Assembly (NCBI GenBank): GCA_030024085.1
Contig: JASEJE010000007.1
Span: 51,421 to 115,420 of the forward strand
DNA: 64,000 nt
Direction: 5' to 3'
Source: Bacillota bacterium
Lineage (GTDB): Bacteria; Bacillota; SHA-98; UBA4971
Numbering within the stretch: position 1 is the first letter of the stretch; every line of letters begins with the position of its first letter. The translations under genes were made by a program, and so were the position numbers. Positions 45,852 to 54,728 of this stretch are shown one piece after another. The notes below the pieces were generated by a model. The model did no database searches, was not told the origin of the DNA, and saw nothing but the letters and a program-made list of their open reading frames with translations.

Positions 45852-46262
45852 CTCAGCTCGTCCTCCTTCGTCAAGTGCGTCCTCCGCCACTGGAACCCTG
45901 CTCCCACATGGCCCCTGGCCCCCGCCGCCGCCTCTGTACCACCATAGCCCCTGGCTCACCGCGCCCCTGCGCCACCGCCTCGAGTGCTACAGCGCTCAGT
46001 GAGGGTCCGTTGATTCGTCCCCGTCTTCCAGCGGCTACCCGGTCGTCGATGTTACACTCAGGGACGGTGCCCCAAGCGGAGTGTCTTGACAAGAACAGGG
46101 TCGGGGCATTTCTGCATCTTCAATTGGCCCGCTCCACCCCGGTCGCCGCCACACCGGTCTTGCCCCGCGCGCCGGCATGCCGCTGATAGACGAAAGCGGC
46201 CGTATCGGGGCTGCGTGCCCCGCACGCGCGCGGCACGGCAGGGTACGGCAGGGCACGGGCGC
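45852..46262. other. intergenic region between modA-like and DUF364 genes
   Basis: About 410 bases, GC-rich, with a short run of ACGGCAGGGT-like direct copies near 46235-46258. No gene is supported here; the open frames seen are shadows without start signals. Confidence 0.5.
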
Positions 46263-47090
46263 TCACTCCTCAGGCGTCCCGAACCCGCACTGTTCGAACG
46301 CCTTCCTGGCTTCCGGCGAGCGCAGGTATGCAAGGAACCTCTGCACTTCTTGATCGTGCTTTGTCCCCTTCACCATCGCAGCCTCGAATACCACACTCTC
46401 ATGGGATCCCGCAGGAGCCTCCGCTACTGCCCTGGCTCTCGTCGATTTATAGAGAGTGCTGCCGTAGACAAACCCGGCATCCGCTTCTCCCAGCTCCACA
46501 TAGGACAGGACCTGCCGGACGGTTCTCCCATAGACCAGGCGTTCCGCCAGAAGCTTGTCGAGTCCCAGATGCTGCAGGACCTGCATGGCGTACGTTCCTG
46601 CCGGAACGATTCTGGGATCCCCGATGGCGATCTTGCGCACTGAGGGGCTTGACAGCCACTTCCAGGGGTCCCCGAACACCTTCGTGGTGCTCGGAACCAC
46701 GAGAAGAACCTTGTCATGAGCGGCAACGAACCGCGTCTCCGGGGCGATGAGCCCCTCGCGCTCGAGCGTATCCATGTGGCCGCCGCCCGCCGGGAATATG
46801 ACCGCGTCCAGCGGGGCACCCTGCTTCACCTGGGCCGTTATGGCCCCGCCGCTTGCGAACGTGAACGACACCGTGATGTCGGGGTTCGCCGCTTCAAGCG
46901 AGCCTTTGATGAGCTCCAGCACATCGAGCAGGCCCGCCCCCGCCCCGACGGTTATCTCGGTACGTGCGCCCGCCGCGGCACCAGAAGCAGCGGTAAGCAG
47001 CACGACAGCAACAACAAAGAGCACAGCAAACCTTCCCAACACCGACGCTGATGGTGCAAGTACTCGCTTCGCAGTTCGTGTCATCTGGTA
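46263..47090 (-). CDS. modA: molybdate/tungstate-type ABC substrate-binding protein, ModA family
   Basis: Secreted oxyanion receptor. Signal peptide LGRFAVLFVVAVVLLTAASGAAAGA; mature start TEITVGAGAGLLDVLELI. VKQGAPLDAVIFPAGGGHMD and the Asp/Tyr pair in ADAGFVYGSTLY match ModA. The two Ser-bearing loops of E. coli ModA (AAASL and SSST) read GAGAG and ASGGA here, so anion ligands differ. ATG 47090 has GGAGG ten bases upstream. 275 residues. Tungstate is plausible given the two AOR genes. Confidence 0.9.
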   Translation of the reverse strand, partial: YQMTRTAKRVLAPSASVLGRFAVLFVVAVVLLTAASGAAAGARTEITVGAGAGLLDVLELIKGSLEAANPDITVSFTFASGGAITAQVKQGAPLDAVIFPAGGGHMDTLEREGLIAPETRFVAAHDKVLLVVPSTTKVFGDPWKWLSSPSVRKIAIGDPRIVPAGTYAMQVLQHLGLDKLLAERLVYGRTVRQVLSYVELGEADAGFVYGSTLYKSTRARAVAEAPAGSHESVVFEAAMVKGTKHDQEVQRFLAYLRSPEARKAFEQCGFGTPEE

Positions 47091-47339
47091 CATTTCGCGT
47101 CGACCTCCGTCCCGCAAAATGCGATCTTGAGTTGCGATCGCCTAAGCCCATTTTCCGCATTAGGAGCGCGGCCAAATTGAGAAATGACCTGCTAAAAGGC
47201 CAGTTGCCGGGGGCCTCCAACTGTTTTGCGGCACGCGACCATTGCGCCCTTTAGCTGGGAAGACGTTTCTACTGCGGAAAACGAGCTAAGTAGATCGCCA
47301 CAAGTTTGCGCTGCTTTCCAGTGCGCAAGTCCTGTCGGG

Positions 47340-47450
47340 GGGTTGCCGGTACTGCCCTCCGGGGACGGCGCGTGCGGTGAGCCTCGTTCGAATTTGGCGT
47401 ACGGGCTAGCCAAATTCTCGACGCCCCGCCCTAGCAAGCACCGGCAACCC
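47340..47450. mobile_element. 111-bp palindromic element with GGGTTGCCGGT ends
   Basis: Ends GGGTTGCCGGT (47340-47350) and ACCGGCAACCC (47440-47450). An inner stem GAATTTGGC (47390-47398) and GCCAAATTC (47409-47417) closes the centre. Its right end, read inverted (GGGTTGCCGGTGCTTGC), is identical to 63972-63988. It lies in the 543-base gap between modA and modC; nothing else is seen there. Confidence 0.65.
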
Positions 47451-47633
47451 TAACACCGCCAGGAAAAGTGTCGCAGACTTATGGCACCATACTTAGTTCG
47501 CCCCCTCCGGGCGGGCCTGCGCGCCCAGTTCGGATGGCGCCGCCACCAGGTGAGGGTTCGTTAGCTCCTCCCGGTTTTCCACCCTCCCTCAATCGCATTG
47601 CGCACGCTACCAGACCGGCTGTCGATCTCTCAG

Positions 47634-48479
47634 TCAATCCCCTTCCGAGAGCGATCCGGTCCCGGCGAGTGCCGCCCCCATCGCACCCGAAGCACGCCCC
47701 ACCGATGTTGCCCGGGTAATTCCCGCGATGTCGCTGGCCCCGGTGCCGGTGCCAGAGTCCTCGCCACTGCCAGTGCGAAGACCTGTGCCAATGCCAGTGC
47801 CAGTGCCAGCACCAATGCCGGCGCCGACCTGCAGAGTCTGCTTCCCGCGATTCAGATACAGGATGGCGCCGCCGAGCCTTTCGGCCTCCTCGCGGTCGTG
47901 AGTCACGAGGACGAACGGGATCGCCCACTGGCGCTGCAGTGCGAGGAGTTCGTCCTGGACTGCGCGGCGCGTCTCCTCGTCCAGGGCGTTCCATGGTTCG
48001 TCGAGAAGCAGCACCTCCGGCTCGGTCATGAGGGCGCGGGCGAGCGATACCCGCTGTTGTTCGCCCCCGGAGAGCTGGCACGGGTACCTGTCCTGCAGTT
48101 GCACGATGCGCAGCATCTCGAGTATGTCAAGGACCGTCAGGCGAAAGCCGCGGCCACGCTTGCACCGTCCGCCGATGCCGTACATGACGTTCTGCTTCAC
48201 CGTCATGTGGGGGAAAAGAGCGTAGTTCTGGAACACGTATCCGACCCGCCTGCGCTGAGGCGCCAAGTTCACCCCGCGCTCGGAGCAATAGAGCACCCTC
48301 CCTCCAAGCTCGATGGTTCCGCTATCCGGTCTCTGCAGCCCGGCTATGCAATCGAGGACAGTCGTCTTTCCAGCACCCGACGGCCCGAAGATCACGATGA
48401 TCCCTGAGTCCCACGAAAACGATACCTCAACCGCAAAATCCGCGAGACGCTTGGTCATCTCCACCCTGAGCGAACCCAT
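47634..48479 (-). CDS. modC: molybdate/tungstate-type ABC ATPase, ModC family
   Basis: Energises the Mod importer. Walker A GPSGAGKTT, signature LSGGEQQRVSLARAL, Walker B VLLLDEPWNALD, H-loop VTHDREEAERLG. Starts at 48503, 48479 and 48458 are possible; 48479 has AGAGGGG next to it. The regulatory MOP/TOBE domain of typical ModC is absent. The last 65 residues are a Gly/Thr/Ala-rich tail coded by a 6-bp repeat. Follows modB. Confidence 0.9.
   Translation of the reverse strand: MGSLRVEMTKRLADFAVEVSFSWDSGIIVIFGPSGAGKTTVLDCIAGLQRPDSGTIELGGRVLYCSERGVNLAPQRRRVGYVFQNYALFPHMTVKQNVMYGIGGRCKRGRGFRLTVLDILEMLRIVQLQDRYPCQLSGGEQQRVSLARALMTEPEVLLLDEPWNALDEETRRAVQDELLALQRQWAIPFVLVTHDREEAERLGGAILYLNRGKQTLQVGAGIGAGTGTGIGTGLRTGSGEDSGTGTGASDIAGITRATSVGRASGAMGAALAGTGSLSEGD
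47738..47826. repeat. 6-bp simple-sequence repeat in the modC 3' end
   Basis: Imperfect tandem copies of CAGTGC / CGGTGC / CAATGC on the + strand. In frame in modC they code a Gly-Thr-Gly-Ala tail, so copy changes would alter length but not frame. Confidence 0.8.
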
Positions 48480-48507
48480 TCCCCTCTCGCACCGTCCCCT
48501 CATGCCC

Positions 48508-49200
48508 TCAACTTCTGCGCACCCGGCGGAACCTACCGAGTTGCCTCTCCGACCACATGCGGCTGAGATATGTGGCCGCAAAGCCAAACACGAGCATTAC
48601 CCCGACGAGCAAGGCCGCGGAACTCATATCCCCGGACTCAGTCGCAACGTAGATTGCCGTCGGCATCGTCTGTGTGCGGCCCGGGATCGACCCGGCCACC
48701 ATCAGGGTGGCGCCGAACTCCCCAAGGGCGCGCATGAAAGTCAGCAGGATACCAGCAATGAGGCTGGGCCACGCGAGCGGCAGGGTGATCGTAAAGAACA
48801 CCCTCGCCTCTGACGCGCCCAGCGTACGCCCGGCTTTCTCAAGGGATTCGTCGATAGCGTCCAGGCCAGCCCTGATGGTGCCGTACATCAGCGGGAAGGC
48901 CACCACGGCCGACGCGATGGCCGCGGCCCACCACGTGAAGAGCAGCCGGACGCCGAAACACGCGTCGAGAAGCCGTCCGATGGGCCCGTTCTTCCCAAGG
49001 AGGACCAGAAGAACAAACCCTGTCACGGTAGGCGGCACCACCATGGGCAGGGTAAGCAGCGTGTCGAGGGCGGACTTCCCCGCGAAAGAGAGCCTCCGCA
49101 TCGCCCAGGCAGCGAGCGTGGCAACGCATGCCACCACCGCCGTTGCAACGGTGGCGACGCGTATTGAAAGCAGCATTGGCGCGCCCCAGTCTGTTAGCAT
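48508..49200 (-). CDS. modB: molybdate/tungstate-type ABC permease, ModB family
   Basis: Membrane subunit with about five spans. Family segments LLTLPMVVPPTVTGFVLL, EKAGRTLGASEARVFFTITLPLAWPS (docking loop) and RALGEFGATLMVAGSIPG. ATG 49200 is chosen: AGGAGG is four bases upstream and 230 residues is the family length. The frame stays open to 49416, but that stretch is coded by a 12-bp simple-sequence repeat and shadow sequence. Stop is close to the modC start. Confidence 0.93.
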   Translation of the reverse strand: MLTDWGAPMLLSIRVATVATAVVACVATLAAWAMRRLSFAGKSALDTLLTLPMVVPPTVTGFVLLVLLGKNGPIGRLLDACFGVRLLFTWWAAAIASAVVAFPLMYGTIRAGLDAIDESLEKAGRTLGASEARVFFTITLPLAWPSLIAGILLTFMRALGEFGATLMVAGSIPGRTQTMPTAIYVATESGDMSSAALLVGVMLVFGFAATYLSRMWSERQLGRFRRVRRS

Positions 49201-49204
49201 TATG

Positions 49205-49252
49205 CCTCCTACCCCTACCCCTACCTCTACCCCTACCTCTACCCCTGTTCCT
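49205..49252. repeat. 12-bp simple-sequence repeat before modB
   Basis: On the + strand about four tandem copies of CCCCTACCTCTA/CCCCTACCCCTA. It includes the modB SD (AGGAGG at 49205-49210 on the minus strand), so copy number may affect translation. Confidence 0.8.
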
Positions 49253-49490
49253 GCTCCTGCGTTCGCACCCGGTTTATCGGTGCGCCTCTCCAGTCGCCAG
49301 CGCAGTGAATCGAGCCATCCTTCAGCAGCTCGTTCCTGCCGTGCCGCTCTCACACTGTCGTGCCACGATGCTTGTATCCCACCATCCCGGCGCAGCGCGC
49401 TGTCCGGCGCCGCCACGCCCGGCCGCTAGAGGTCACGCGCTCATGCTGCCCGCCACCGCTACGCCGCCAGTGCCACCTGTGCCGCCTATG

Positions 49491-50513
49491 CTACGCGCCT
49501 CTACCGAACGGACACAGCGGGAACGAACACGTCTTGCACCCGAGGCACAGCCCACCGTGGCCGTACTCAGCTATGTCGGTGGGGCTGAGGCTCTCACCGG
49601 CAAGGAGTCGCGGGAGGATGAGGTCGAGGAATGCCCTCGGGCGCGCCAGGATGCCCGCCGGCACGCCAAGCACCGGGGTAGCCCCGTGATACGCCAGCAG
49701 CGTCATGGCGCCAGGCGAGACCGGCGTTCCGTAGAAGACGACCCGCGCGCCGGACAGCTCGATGGCTCTCGGAGTGCAGTCGTCGGGGGACATCCCGCCT
49801 GTCACGAGGATCATGTCCACCTTGCGCGCGACCATGCCCAGGATGACCCTGGCGATCTCGTCCGCCTCGTCGGGCACTACCACAGAGTCAGCGATCGTGC
49901 CATCATATTCGGCGAGCCTGGTCGCGAGAAGAGATGTAAATGCGTCCTGGACGCGCCCCTCATATACCTCTCGTCCTGTCACCACGACGCCGGCCCGGAC
50001 CGGTCGGAAAGGGATCACCTCGATGACGGGGTTCTCTCCCACGATGCTGGCGGCGCGCGTCAGGCGTGCCTCTTCCACGATGAGCCCTCTCACCTTCGCC
50101 TTCGCCACGAGGCCCCCGGGGGCCACGTTGGAGTTGGTGTGGCGCGTGGCGACGAGGAGGTCTCCGATAGCGTTGATGGCCCTCAGGCGCCAGGCGTCCA
50201 CTTTGAGAAGGCCTTTGAGGGTCGCGCGTATGTCGGCCCACGCCTCGCCGGGCATCTCCACCGCGACGCCGGGACCGGAAAGCATGGTGGCGAGGCGCAG
50301 TGCGGCATCGTCCTCGTGCACCTCGCCTTTCTCGAGCTCGAGCACGTATACCACGGATTTCCCGATTCGCTGAAGCGTTGGGATATCCTCCGCAGAGATG
50401 CGATGCCCCCGCCTCAGGACTGCCCCTTTCCGCTCGCCCGGGACTATCTCTGTAAGGTCATACGCAAGCGGCAGCCCCACAGTGTCCTCTATCCGCACCT
50501 CGCGCAGCTTCAT
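49491..50513 (-). CDS. MoeA-like molybdopterin-binding protein with C-terminal Cys cluster
   Basis: MoCF_biosynth fold: VVVTGREVYEGRVQDAF, ILVTGGMSPDDCTP and GTPVSPGAMTLLAYHG, as in MoeA/MogA, which bind molybdopterin and insert metal. The end GGLCLGCKTCSFPLCPFG holds C-x2-C-x2-C-x4-C, which could bind a metal or cluster. ATG 50513 fits; SD GGAGG is 13 bases upstream. 340 residues. First gene of the Mod cluster, so metal import and cofactor synthesis are linked. Confidence 0.9.
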   Translation of the reverse strand: MKLREVRIEDTVGLPLAYDLTEIVPGERKGAVLRRGHRISAEDIPTLQRIGKSVVYVLELEKGEVHEDDAALRLATMLSGPGVAVEMPGEAWADIRATLKGLLKVDAWRLRAINAIGDLLVATRHTNSNVAPGGLVAKAKVRGLIVEEARLTRAASIVGENPVIEVIPFRPVRAGVVVTGREVYEGRVQDAFTSLLATRLAEYDGTIADSVVVPDEADEIARVILGMVARKVDMILVTGGMSPDDCTPRAIELSGARVVFYGTPVSPGAMTLLAYHGATPVLGVPAGILARPRAFLDLILPRLLAGESLSPTDIAEYGHGGLCLGCKTCSFPLCPFGRGA

Positions 50514-50737
50514 ACGGACATCCTGTCCTCCTTCCAGCTCGCGGCCCACAGCAGTGATCCGGGTCTCGCCGCCAGGCACGCAGCTTCTCCGGGGGCCCGG
50601 CCGAGGCCGCCCGCCGGGCTCCTATCGCTACCTGCGGGGCCGCTTGCCGCTCGGTGCCTGGTTTACCGGCTCGGTCTGCGTGACCTGTGGCCCAGAGCAG
50701 CTTGCGGATCGTGCACCGTCGCAAGGCAAATGCCGTC

Positions 50738-50800
50738 CTGAGTGAGGGTGCGTCAGTCAAAGTCGGGAGCATTTCTGCGCGAGAGTGCACCCCCACTTAG
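50738..50800. mobile_element. 63-bp element with CTAAGTG-type ends
   Basis: Ends CTGAGTGAGGGTGC (50738-50751) and GCACCCCCACTTAG (50787-50800) pair at 12 of 14 positions. The middle AAAGTCGGGAGCATT is the inverse of part of the element at 44223-44347. It lies in the 427-base gap between the MoeA-like gene and the ABC remnant; nothing else is seen in the gap. Confidence 0.55.
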
Positions 50801-50940
50801 CCGTGCCGCCGTCCACCTGATCGCTGAATGAGCACGTGAACCACGTTGAAACCGGATGTAGACTTCGACACGTGGAGAGGCGATCCTGCAGCAGCCTGAA
50901 GCGGGTTTCCGCCAGTGCCTCCAGGGGCGGGGAACCCGGG

Positions 50941-51569
50941 TCAGTGCATGCTGATGGTCCCCAGGCGGCGGCAGCGGCGTTCCACGAGGCTGAAGGCCCA
51001 GAGGCCCAGCGTGATCATAACGCCCATGAACCCGGCCAGGATGGCCTGCTCGACGTGGAGCGGCAGGAGGGTGCGGGTGCCGAGCAGGAAGACGTCCTCC
51101 CGGGTCGGCTCCACCGCCTGCACCCTGTGTATCCTGATCCCGGAGCGCGCGAGGACGGTGATGATCTCGGCAAGGACTGCGGACCCGTTGTCCATCAAAA
51201 CGCTCACCTGCCAGGTCTCCTGCTCCACGGCGTGCCTGGCGATCACGCCGGCAACCCCCTGGACGGCCCTCACCTGCCGGTCCGCGTCGTCGTTCCAGTC
51301 GCTCACCTCGAGCTGCAGGCTCCTGCCCTCCCCGACGGAGTCCTTGAGCCGCCTCGGGCTGTCCAGGGCTATGATGCTCCCCTGGTCGATGATGGCGACC
51401 CTGTCGCAGAGCTGGTCAGCCTCTTCCATGTAGTGGGTGGTGAGCAGGATGGTGCGGCCCTCCGACCGGAGCGCCAGCGTCGCCAGAAACCCGGCCCTTT
51501 CTGACGCTTTGGGAACTCCTTGCGAAGGCGCACCGCCTCCACGGCAAATCCTGTCTTCGTCCCGCTCAT
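50941..51569 (-). pseudogene. decayed ABC-2 exporter: ATPase remnant fused to permease end
   Basis: ATG 51569 opens a normal ABC-ATPase N-terminus (AVEAVRLRKEF) that soon breaks. The next recognisable segment, in another frame, is SEGRTILLTTHYMEEADQLCDRVAIIDQGSI, the H-loop part. Walker A, signature and Walker B are missing, so a deletion with frameshift is evident. The C-terminal domain then runs to DVFLLGTRTLLPLHVEQAILAGF, where the ATPase end joins what looks like the last span of an ABC-2 permease (GLWAFSLVERRCRRLG). Thus two deletions fused two genes. A strong promoter remains upstream. Confidence 0.8.
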
Positions 51570-51650
51570 CTCGACACCCCCACATAGGTGCGAAGACCAG
51601 CATACAGACGATGTCCCGCACCCGGCATACAGTGGCACCCGTCGGCATCG

Positions 51651-51679
51651 ATTATAAACCGCCTACCACGCAACGTCAA
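51651..51679 (-). promoter_or_regulatory. near-consensus sigma-A promoter of the decayed exporter
   Basis: On the minus strand: TTGACG (51679-51674), 17-base spacer, TATAAT (51656-51651). Upstream is an AT-rich dyad, ATTAAT-ATA-ATTAAT (51687-51701), standing out from the GC-rich surroundings and possibly an operator. Expected start of transcription is about 75 bases before ATG 51569. Confidence 0.8.
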
Positions 51680-51719
51680 TAGCACTATTAATATAATTAA
51701 TGTGATGGTTAATATCTCG

Positions 51720-52154
51720 TATCTACCTGAAGACGTTCCGGGTCCAAATCATGGTCGCGGCGGAAACTGACACGGCCACCTCGATATCCAAAACCACACG
51801 GCCCGGTGGTAAGGTATGTTCAAGGTCGCGAGCACAAAACCACAAACGACTGTGCAGAAATTGCCCAGGCTCGTGTGGTACGTCGCTCATCCGCGCTCGA
51901 GCCACGAGCGAAACGCGGCACCACCGCTGCTCCGCAGGACCCGTGGATTCACCGCCGTCGCCGACCGGGTACTGCACTCGGCCGCGCATATCGCAGTGGA
52001 ACGAGCAGCCCACGCAGCAAAGCAGACCCGACAGCACAATCCATTGGGAACGGATCCACAGTAAGGCCGGGTCTGTATGGATGCTTGAAGCGGCGGCTGC
52101 CGGGATCGTCATCAACTCGCGCCCCCGCCGCTTCCTGCTCTTGCCTGGCCGCAA
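51720..52154. other. intergenic region upstream of polysaccharide genes
   Basis: About 435 bases between the promoter of the decayed exporter and the glycosyltransferase operon. Several open frames cross it on both strands, but none has family-like sequence or a clear SD. I see no gene here. Confidence 0.55.
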
Positions 52155-52170
52155 TGGCACGGAACATGCA
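52155..52170 (+). promoter_or_regulatory. candidate sigma-54-like promoter before glycosyltransferase operon
   Basis: TGGCAC-GGAAC-ATGCA with GG and GC ten bases apart, 15 of 16 consensus positions. Start of transcription would be near 52181, just before the GGAGG at 52183-52187. The leader would be only 20 bases and no activator gene is adjacent, so this may be chance. Confidence 0.35.
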
Positions 52171-52200
52171 TGAGATAATGCTGGAGGATATGACCACTCT

Positions 52201-53508
52201 GTGTCCGGGGAGCGCCGAGAAAAGGTGGACGGTCCCAACAGCCCTGGCAAAGCGACAAATGCGTCCACAACGACAGGTCCGCAGACGGGTTCGGCCAATC
52301 TGACGAGCATAATCATACTCTGTTACAACCAGGTGGATTACACCACCGCGTGCGTCGAGAGCGTGCTGCGTCACACGCCTGAACCAGTCGAGCTTGTATT
52401 CGTGGACAACGGTTCGACCGACGGGACACGAAGCTACCTGGATTCGCTCCTGTCCCGCACCGGCGACGCAACCTGCCATCCTCCGGCATCGATTACAGAT
52501 ATCAAGATCGTGCGCAACGACAGGAATCTCGGGTTCGCGGGCGGCGTGAACCAAGGCATCCGTGAAGCTGCAGGCGACTTCATTTTGCTCCTCAATAACG
52601 ACGTCATCGTGACCCCCGGCTGGCTCGGCGGCCTCCACACATGCGCACTCCGCAGCACCAGGATCGGCCTTGTGGGGCCGATGAGCAACTACGTCGTGGG
52701 ACCCCAGCAGGTCCTCGACCCTCATTATGACCTCAGGAAGCTTGACGAGTATGCCATGGCGTTCGCCAGGAAGCACGCCGGTCGGCTAATGAAGGTCTCC
52801 CGCGTAATAGGGTTTTGCATGCTTGTCCGACGCGAGGTCATAGACCGCATAGGAGGGTTTGATGTAACGTTCGGGACCGGCAACTTCGAGGACGACGATT
52901 TCTGTCTTCGTGCGATCATAGCAGGGTTCGACGTGGTCATAGCCGGGGACGTGTTCGTCCATCATTTCGGCAGCATCAGTTTCAAGGGTGCTCGCATGGA
53001 CTACGCCTCGATCATGCAGGAAAACGCATGGAAATTCGCGAAGAAATGGCGCATTGAGCTGTCCGCCGGGGGCTACAACCCGCTCCCCATCCTGGCGCGC
53101 CGGTTCGACCCAGTATCCCATTACTTTCCCCTTGTATCTGAGTGGTCAAGCAAAGCGTTGCTGGCCGAATCGGTGAGGCTGTTTGAACAGGGCCGCATCG
53201 AGGCGTCCTATGTAGCAGTCACAAAGGCCCTTGAGCTCGAGCCGAACAACCCTGATGCCTGGCACAACATGGCGCTCATCGCCATGACCCAAAGGGACTT
53301 CCGCCTAGCCCTGCAAGCGTGGGAGAAGATTCCTCAGACAGACATGGACTCCGAACGCTTCAACCTCATGGGAATGTGCCATTTCCAGGTAGGCGATGTT
53401 GATAAAGCAGTGGAGTGCTTCCGGAAGGCCATAGAGCTCGACGCCGATTGCCCGGGTGCTCAGGAAAACCTCGACATAGCGCTCAGCTCATGTAAGAGCA
53501 TGTCCTGA
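52201..53508 (+). CDS. family 2 glycosyltransferase with C-terminal TPR repeats
   Basis: GT-A fold glycosyltransferase: VELVFVDNGSTDGT, NLGFAGGVNQGI, LLLNNDVIVTPGWL (metal-binding Asn-Asp) and EDDDFCLR acid pair. From about residue 320 there are two to three TPR units (ALELEPNNPDAWHNMAL, CFRKAIELDADCPGAQENL). 435 residues. GTG 52201 is used; GGAGG is 13 bases upstream. Opens the dTDP-sugar gene set, so it probably adds a sugar to a surface glycan or glycoprotein. Confidence 0.9.
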   Translation: MSGERREKVDGPNSPGKATNASTTTGPQTGSANLTSIIILCYNQVDYTTACVESVLRHTPEPVELVFVDNGSTDGTRSYLDSLLSRTGDATCHPPASITDIKIVRNDRNLGFAGGVNQGIREAAGDFILLLNNDVIVTPGWLGGLHTCALRSTRIGLVGPMSNYVVGPQQVLDPHYDLRKLDEYAMAFARKHAGRLMKVSRVIGFCMLVRREVIDRIGGFDVTFGTGNFEDDDFCLRAIIAGFDVVIAGDVFVHHFGSISFKGARMDYASIMQENAWKFAKKWRIELSAGGYNPLPILARRFDPVSHYFPLVSEWSSKALLAESVRLFEQGRIEASYVAVTKALELEPNNPDAWHNMALIAMTQRDFRLALQAWEKIPQTDMDSERFNLMGMCHFQVGDVDKAVECFRKAIELDADCPGAQENLDIALSSCKSMS

Positions 53509-53619
53509 GGAAACAGCACGGCGTATACGATTCCTGGTGAGTGGCGGTACGAAGAATCTTCACTTGCTGAGGTGGGAAGAGTGACGGCAGGACGAACCGC
53601 CGACAGTGCGGGCAGCGCG

Positions 53620-54687
53620 ATGAAGGCCCTCATCCTCTCCGGAGGCAAAGGCACAAGACTTCGGCCTCTAACGTACACCACGGCAAAGCAACTTATCCCT
53701 GTGGCCAACAGGCCTATCATTCACTTTGTGATAGAGCAGGTAGCAGCGGCGGGCCTTCGGGACATAGCCATAGTGATCTCGCCCGAAACAGGGGATCAGG
53801 TCCGTCAAGCCGTTGGCGATGGATCGCGATGGGGGGTTCAAATAACCTACGTCCTGCAGGAGATCCCCGGCGGACTGGCCCACGCGGTGAAAACAGCGCG
53901 CAGCTTTCTGGGGCATTCCAGGTTTCTCATGTTCCTGGGGGATAACCTCATCCAGGGCGGCGTTGGCTCCCTGGTAAACGAGTTTGTGTCAAATAGCCCC
54001 AGCGCGACGATCCTGCTAAAAGCGGTACCTGACCCGAGACAGTTCGGCGTGGCTGTGGTCGGCGCGAACGGACAGGTTCTGCGGCTCATCGAGAAGCCCA
54101 AGGAGCCGCCGAGCAATCTCGCGCTGGTCGGAGTCTATCTTTTCTCGCCCGAGATACATGAGGCCATTGACGCCATAAAGCCGTCCTGGCGCGGCGAACT
54201 CGAGATCACCGACGCAATCCAGTACCTCATCGAACATGGATGCGAGGTGCAGGCGAAAGTCCTGGACGGATGGTGGCTGGACACCGGGAAGAAGGACGAT
54301 ATCCTGGAAGCAAACAGAATCGTCCTCGATGAATACGCATCCCGTGCCATTGAAGGCAGCGTGGACGAGCATAGTCGCATCGTGGGTCGCGTTGCGGTCG
54401 CAAAGGGCGCGGTCGTCGCGAAGAGCACGGTGAGGGGCCCTGTTGTCATCGGAGAAGGTGCGACTGTCGTTGACTGCTTTGTCGGACCTTTCACCGCCAT
54501 AGGGTCCGGGACACACCTCGAAGGCGTCGCAATCGAACATTCAGTTGTGCTGGAACGCTGCGAGCTACGTAACGTATCCAGGATCGAAGACAGCCTCATC
54601 GGCAGAAACGTCAAGGTGTCGCATTCCAGCGACAACAGGCAGGTCCTTCGGCTGTTTCTCGGGGACGATTCCGAGGTCGCGGTGTGA
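53620..54687 (+). CDS. rfbA: glucose-1-phosphate thymidylyltransferase, long form
   Basis: Makes dTDP-glucose from glucose-1-phosphate and dTTP. Nucleotide-binding [18 protein letters not shown] at the N-terminus, then LGDNLIQGG and [16 protein letters not shown]. From about residue 245 a left-handed beta-helix (hexapeptide repeats, [15 protein letters not shown] and onward), the StrD-like long form. ATG 53620 matches the family start; GTG 53581 has a better SD (GAGGTG) and would add 13 residues. First of four consecutive nucleotide-sugar genes. Confidence 0.93.
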   Translation: MKALILSGGKGTRLRPLTYTTAKQLIPVANRPIIHFVIEQVAAAGLRDIAIVISPETGDQVRQAVGDGSRWGVQITYVLQEIPGGLAHAVKTARSFLGHSRFLMFLGDNLIQGGVGSLVNEFVSNSPSATILLKAVPDPRQFGVAVVGANGQVLRLIEKPKEPPSNLALVGVYLFSPEIHEAIDAIKPSWRGELEITDAIQYLIEHGCEVQAKVLDGWWLDTGKKDDILEANRIVLDEYASRAIEGSVDEHSRIVGRVAVAKGAVVAKSTVRGPVVIGEGATVVDCFVGPFTAIGSGTHLEGVAIEHSVVLERCELRNVSRIEDSLIGRNVKVSHSSDNRQVLRLFLGDDSEVAV

Positions 54688-54728
54688 AGTGCGGGTTGGT
54701 GCCGATACCTCTCCAGGAGGAAGGACGA

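Noticed and set aside
47340..47450. Integron attC site
   Set aside because: Ends do not match the R'/R'' core (GTTRRRY) and no integrase is present.
51949..52776. 275-codon open frame on the minus strand
   Set aside because: Mostly antisense to the GT2/TPR gene and without family likeness.
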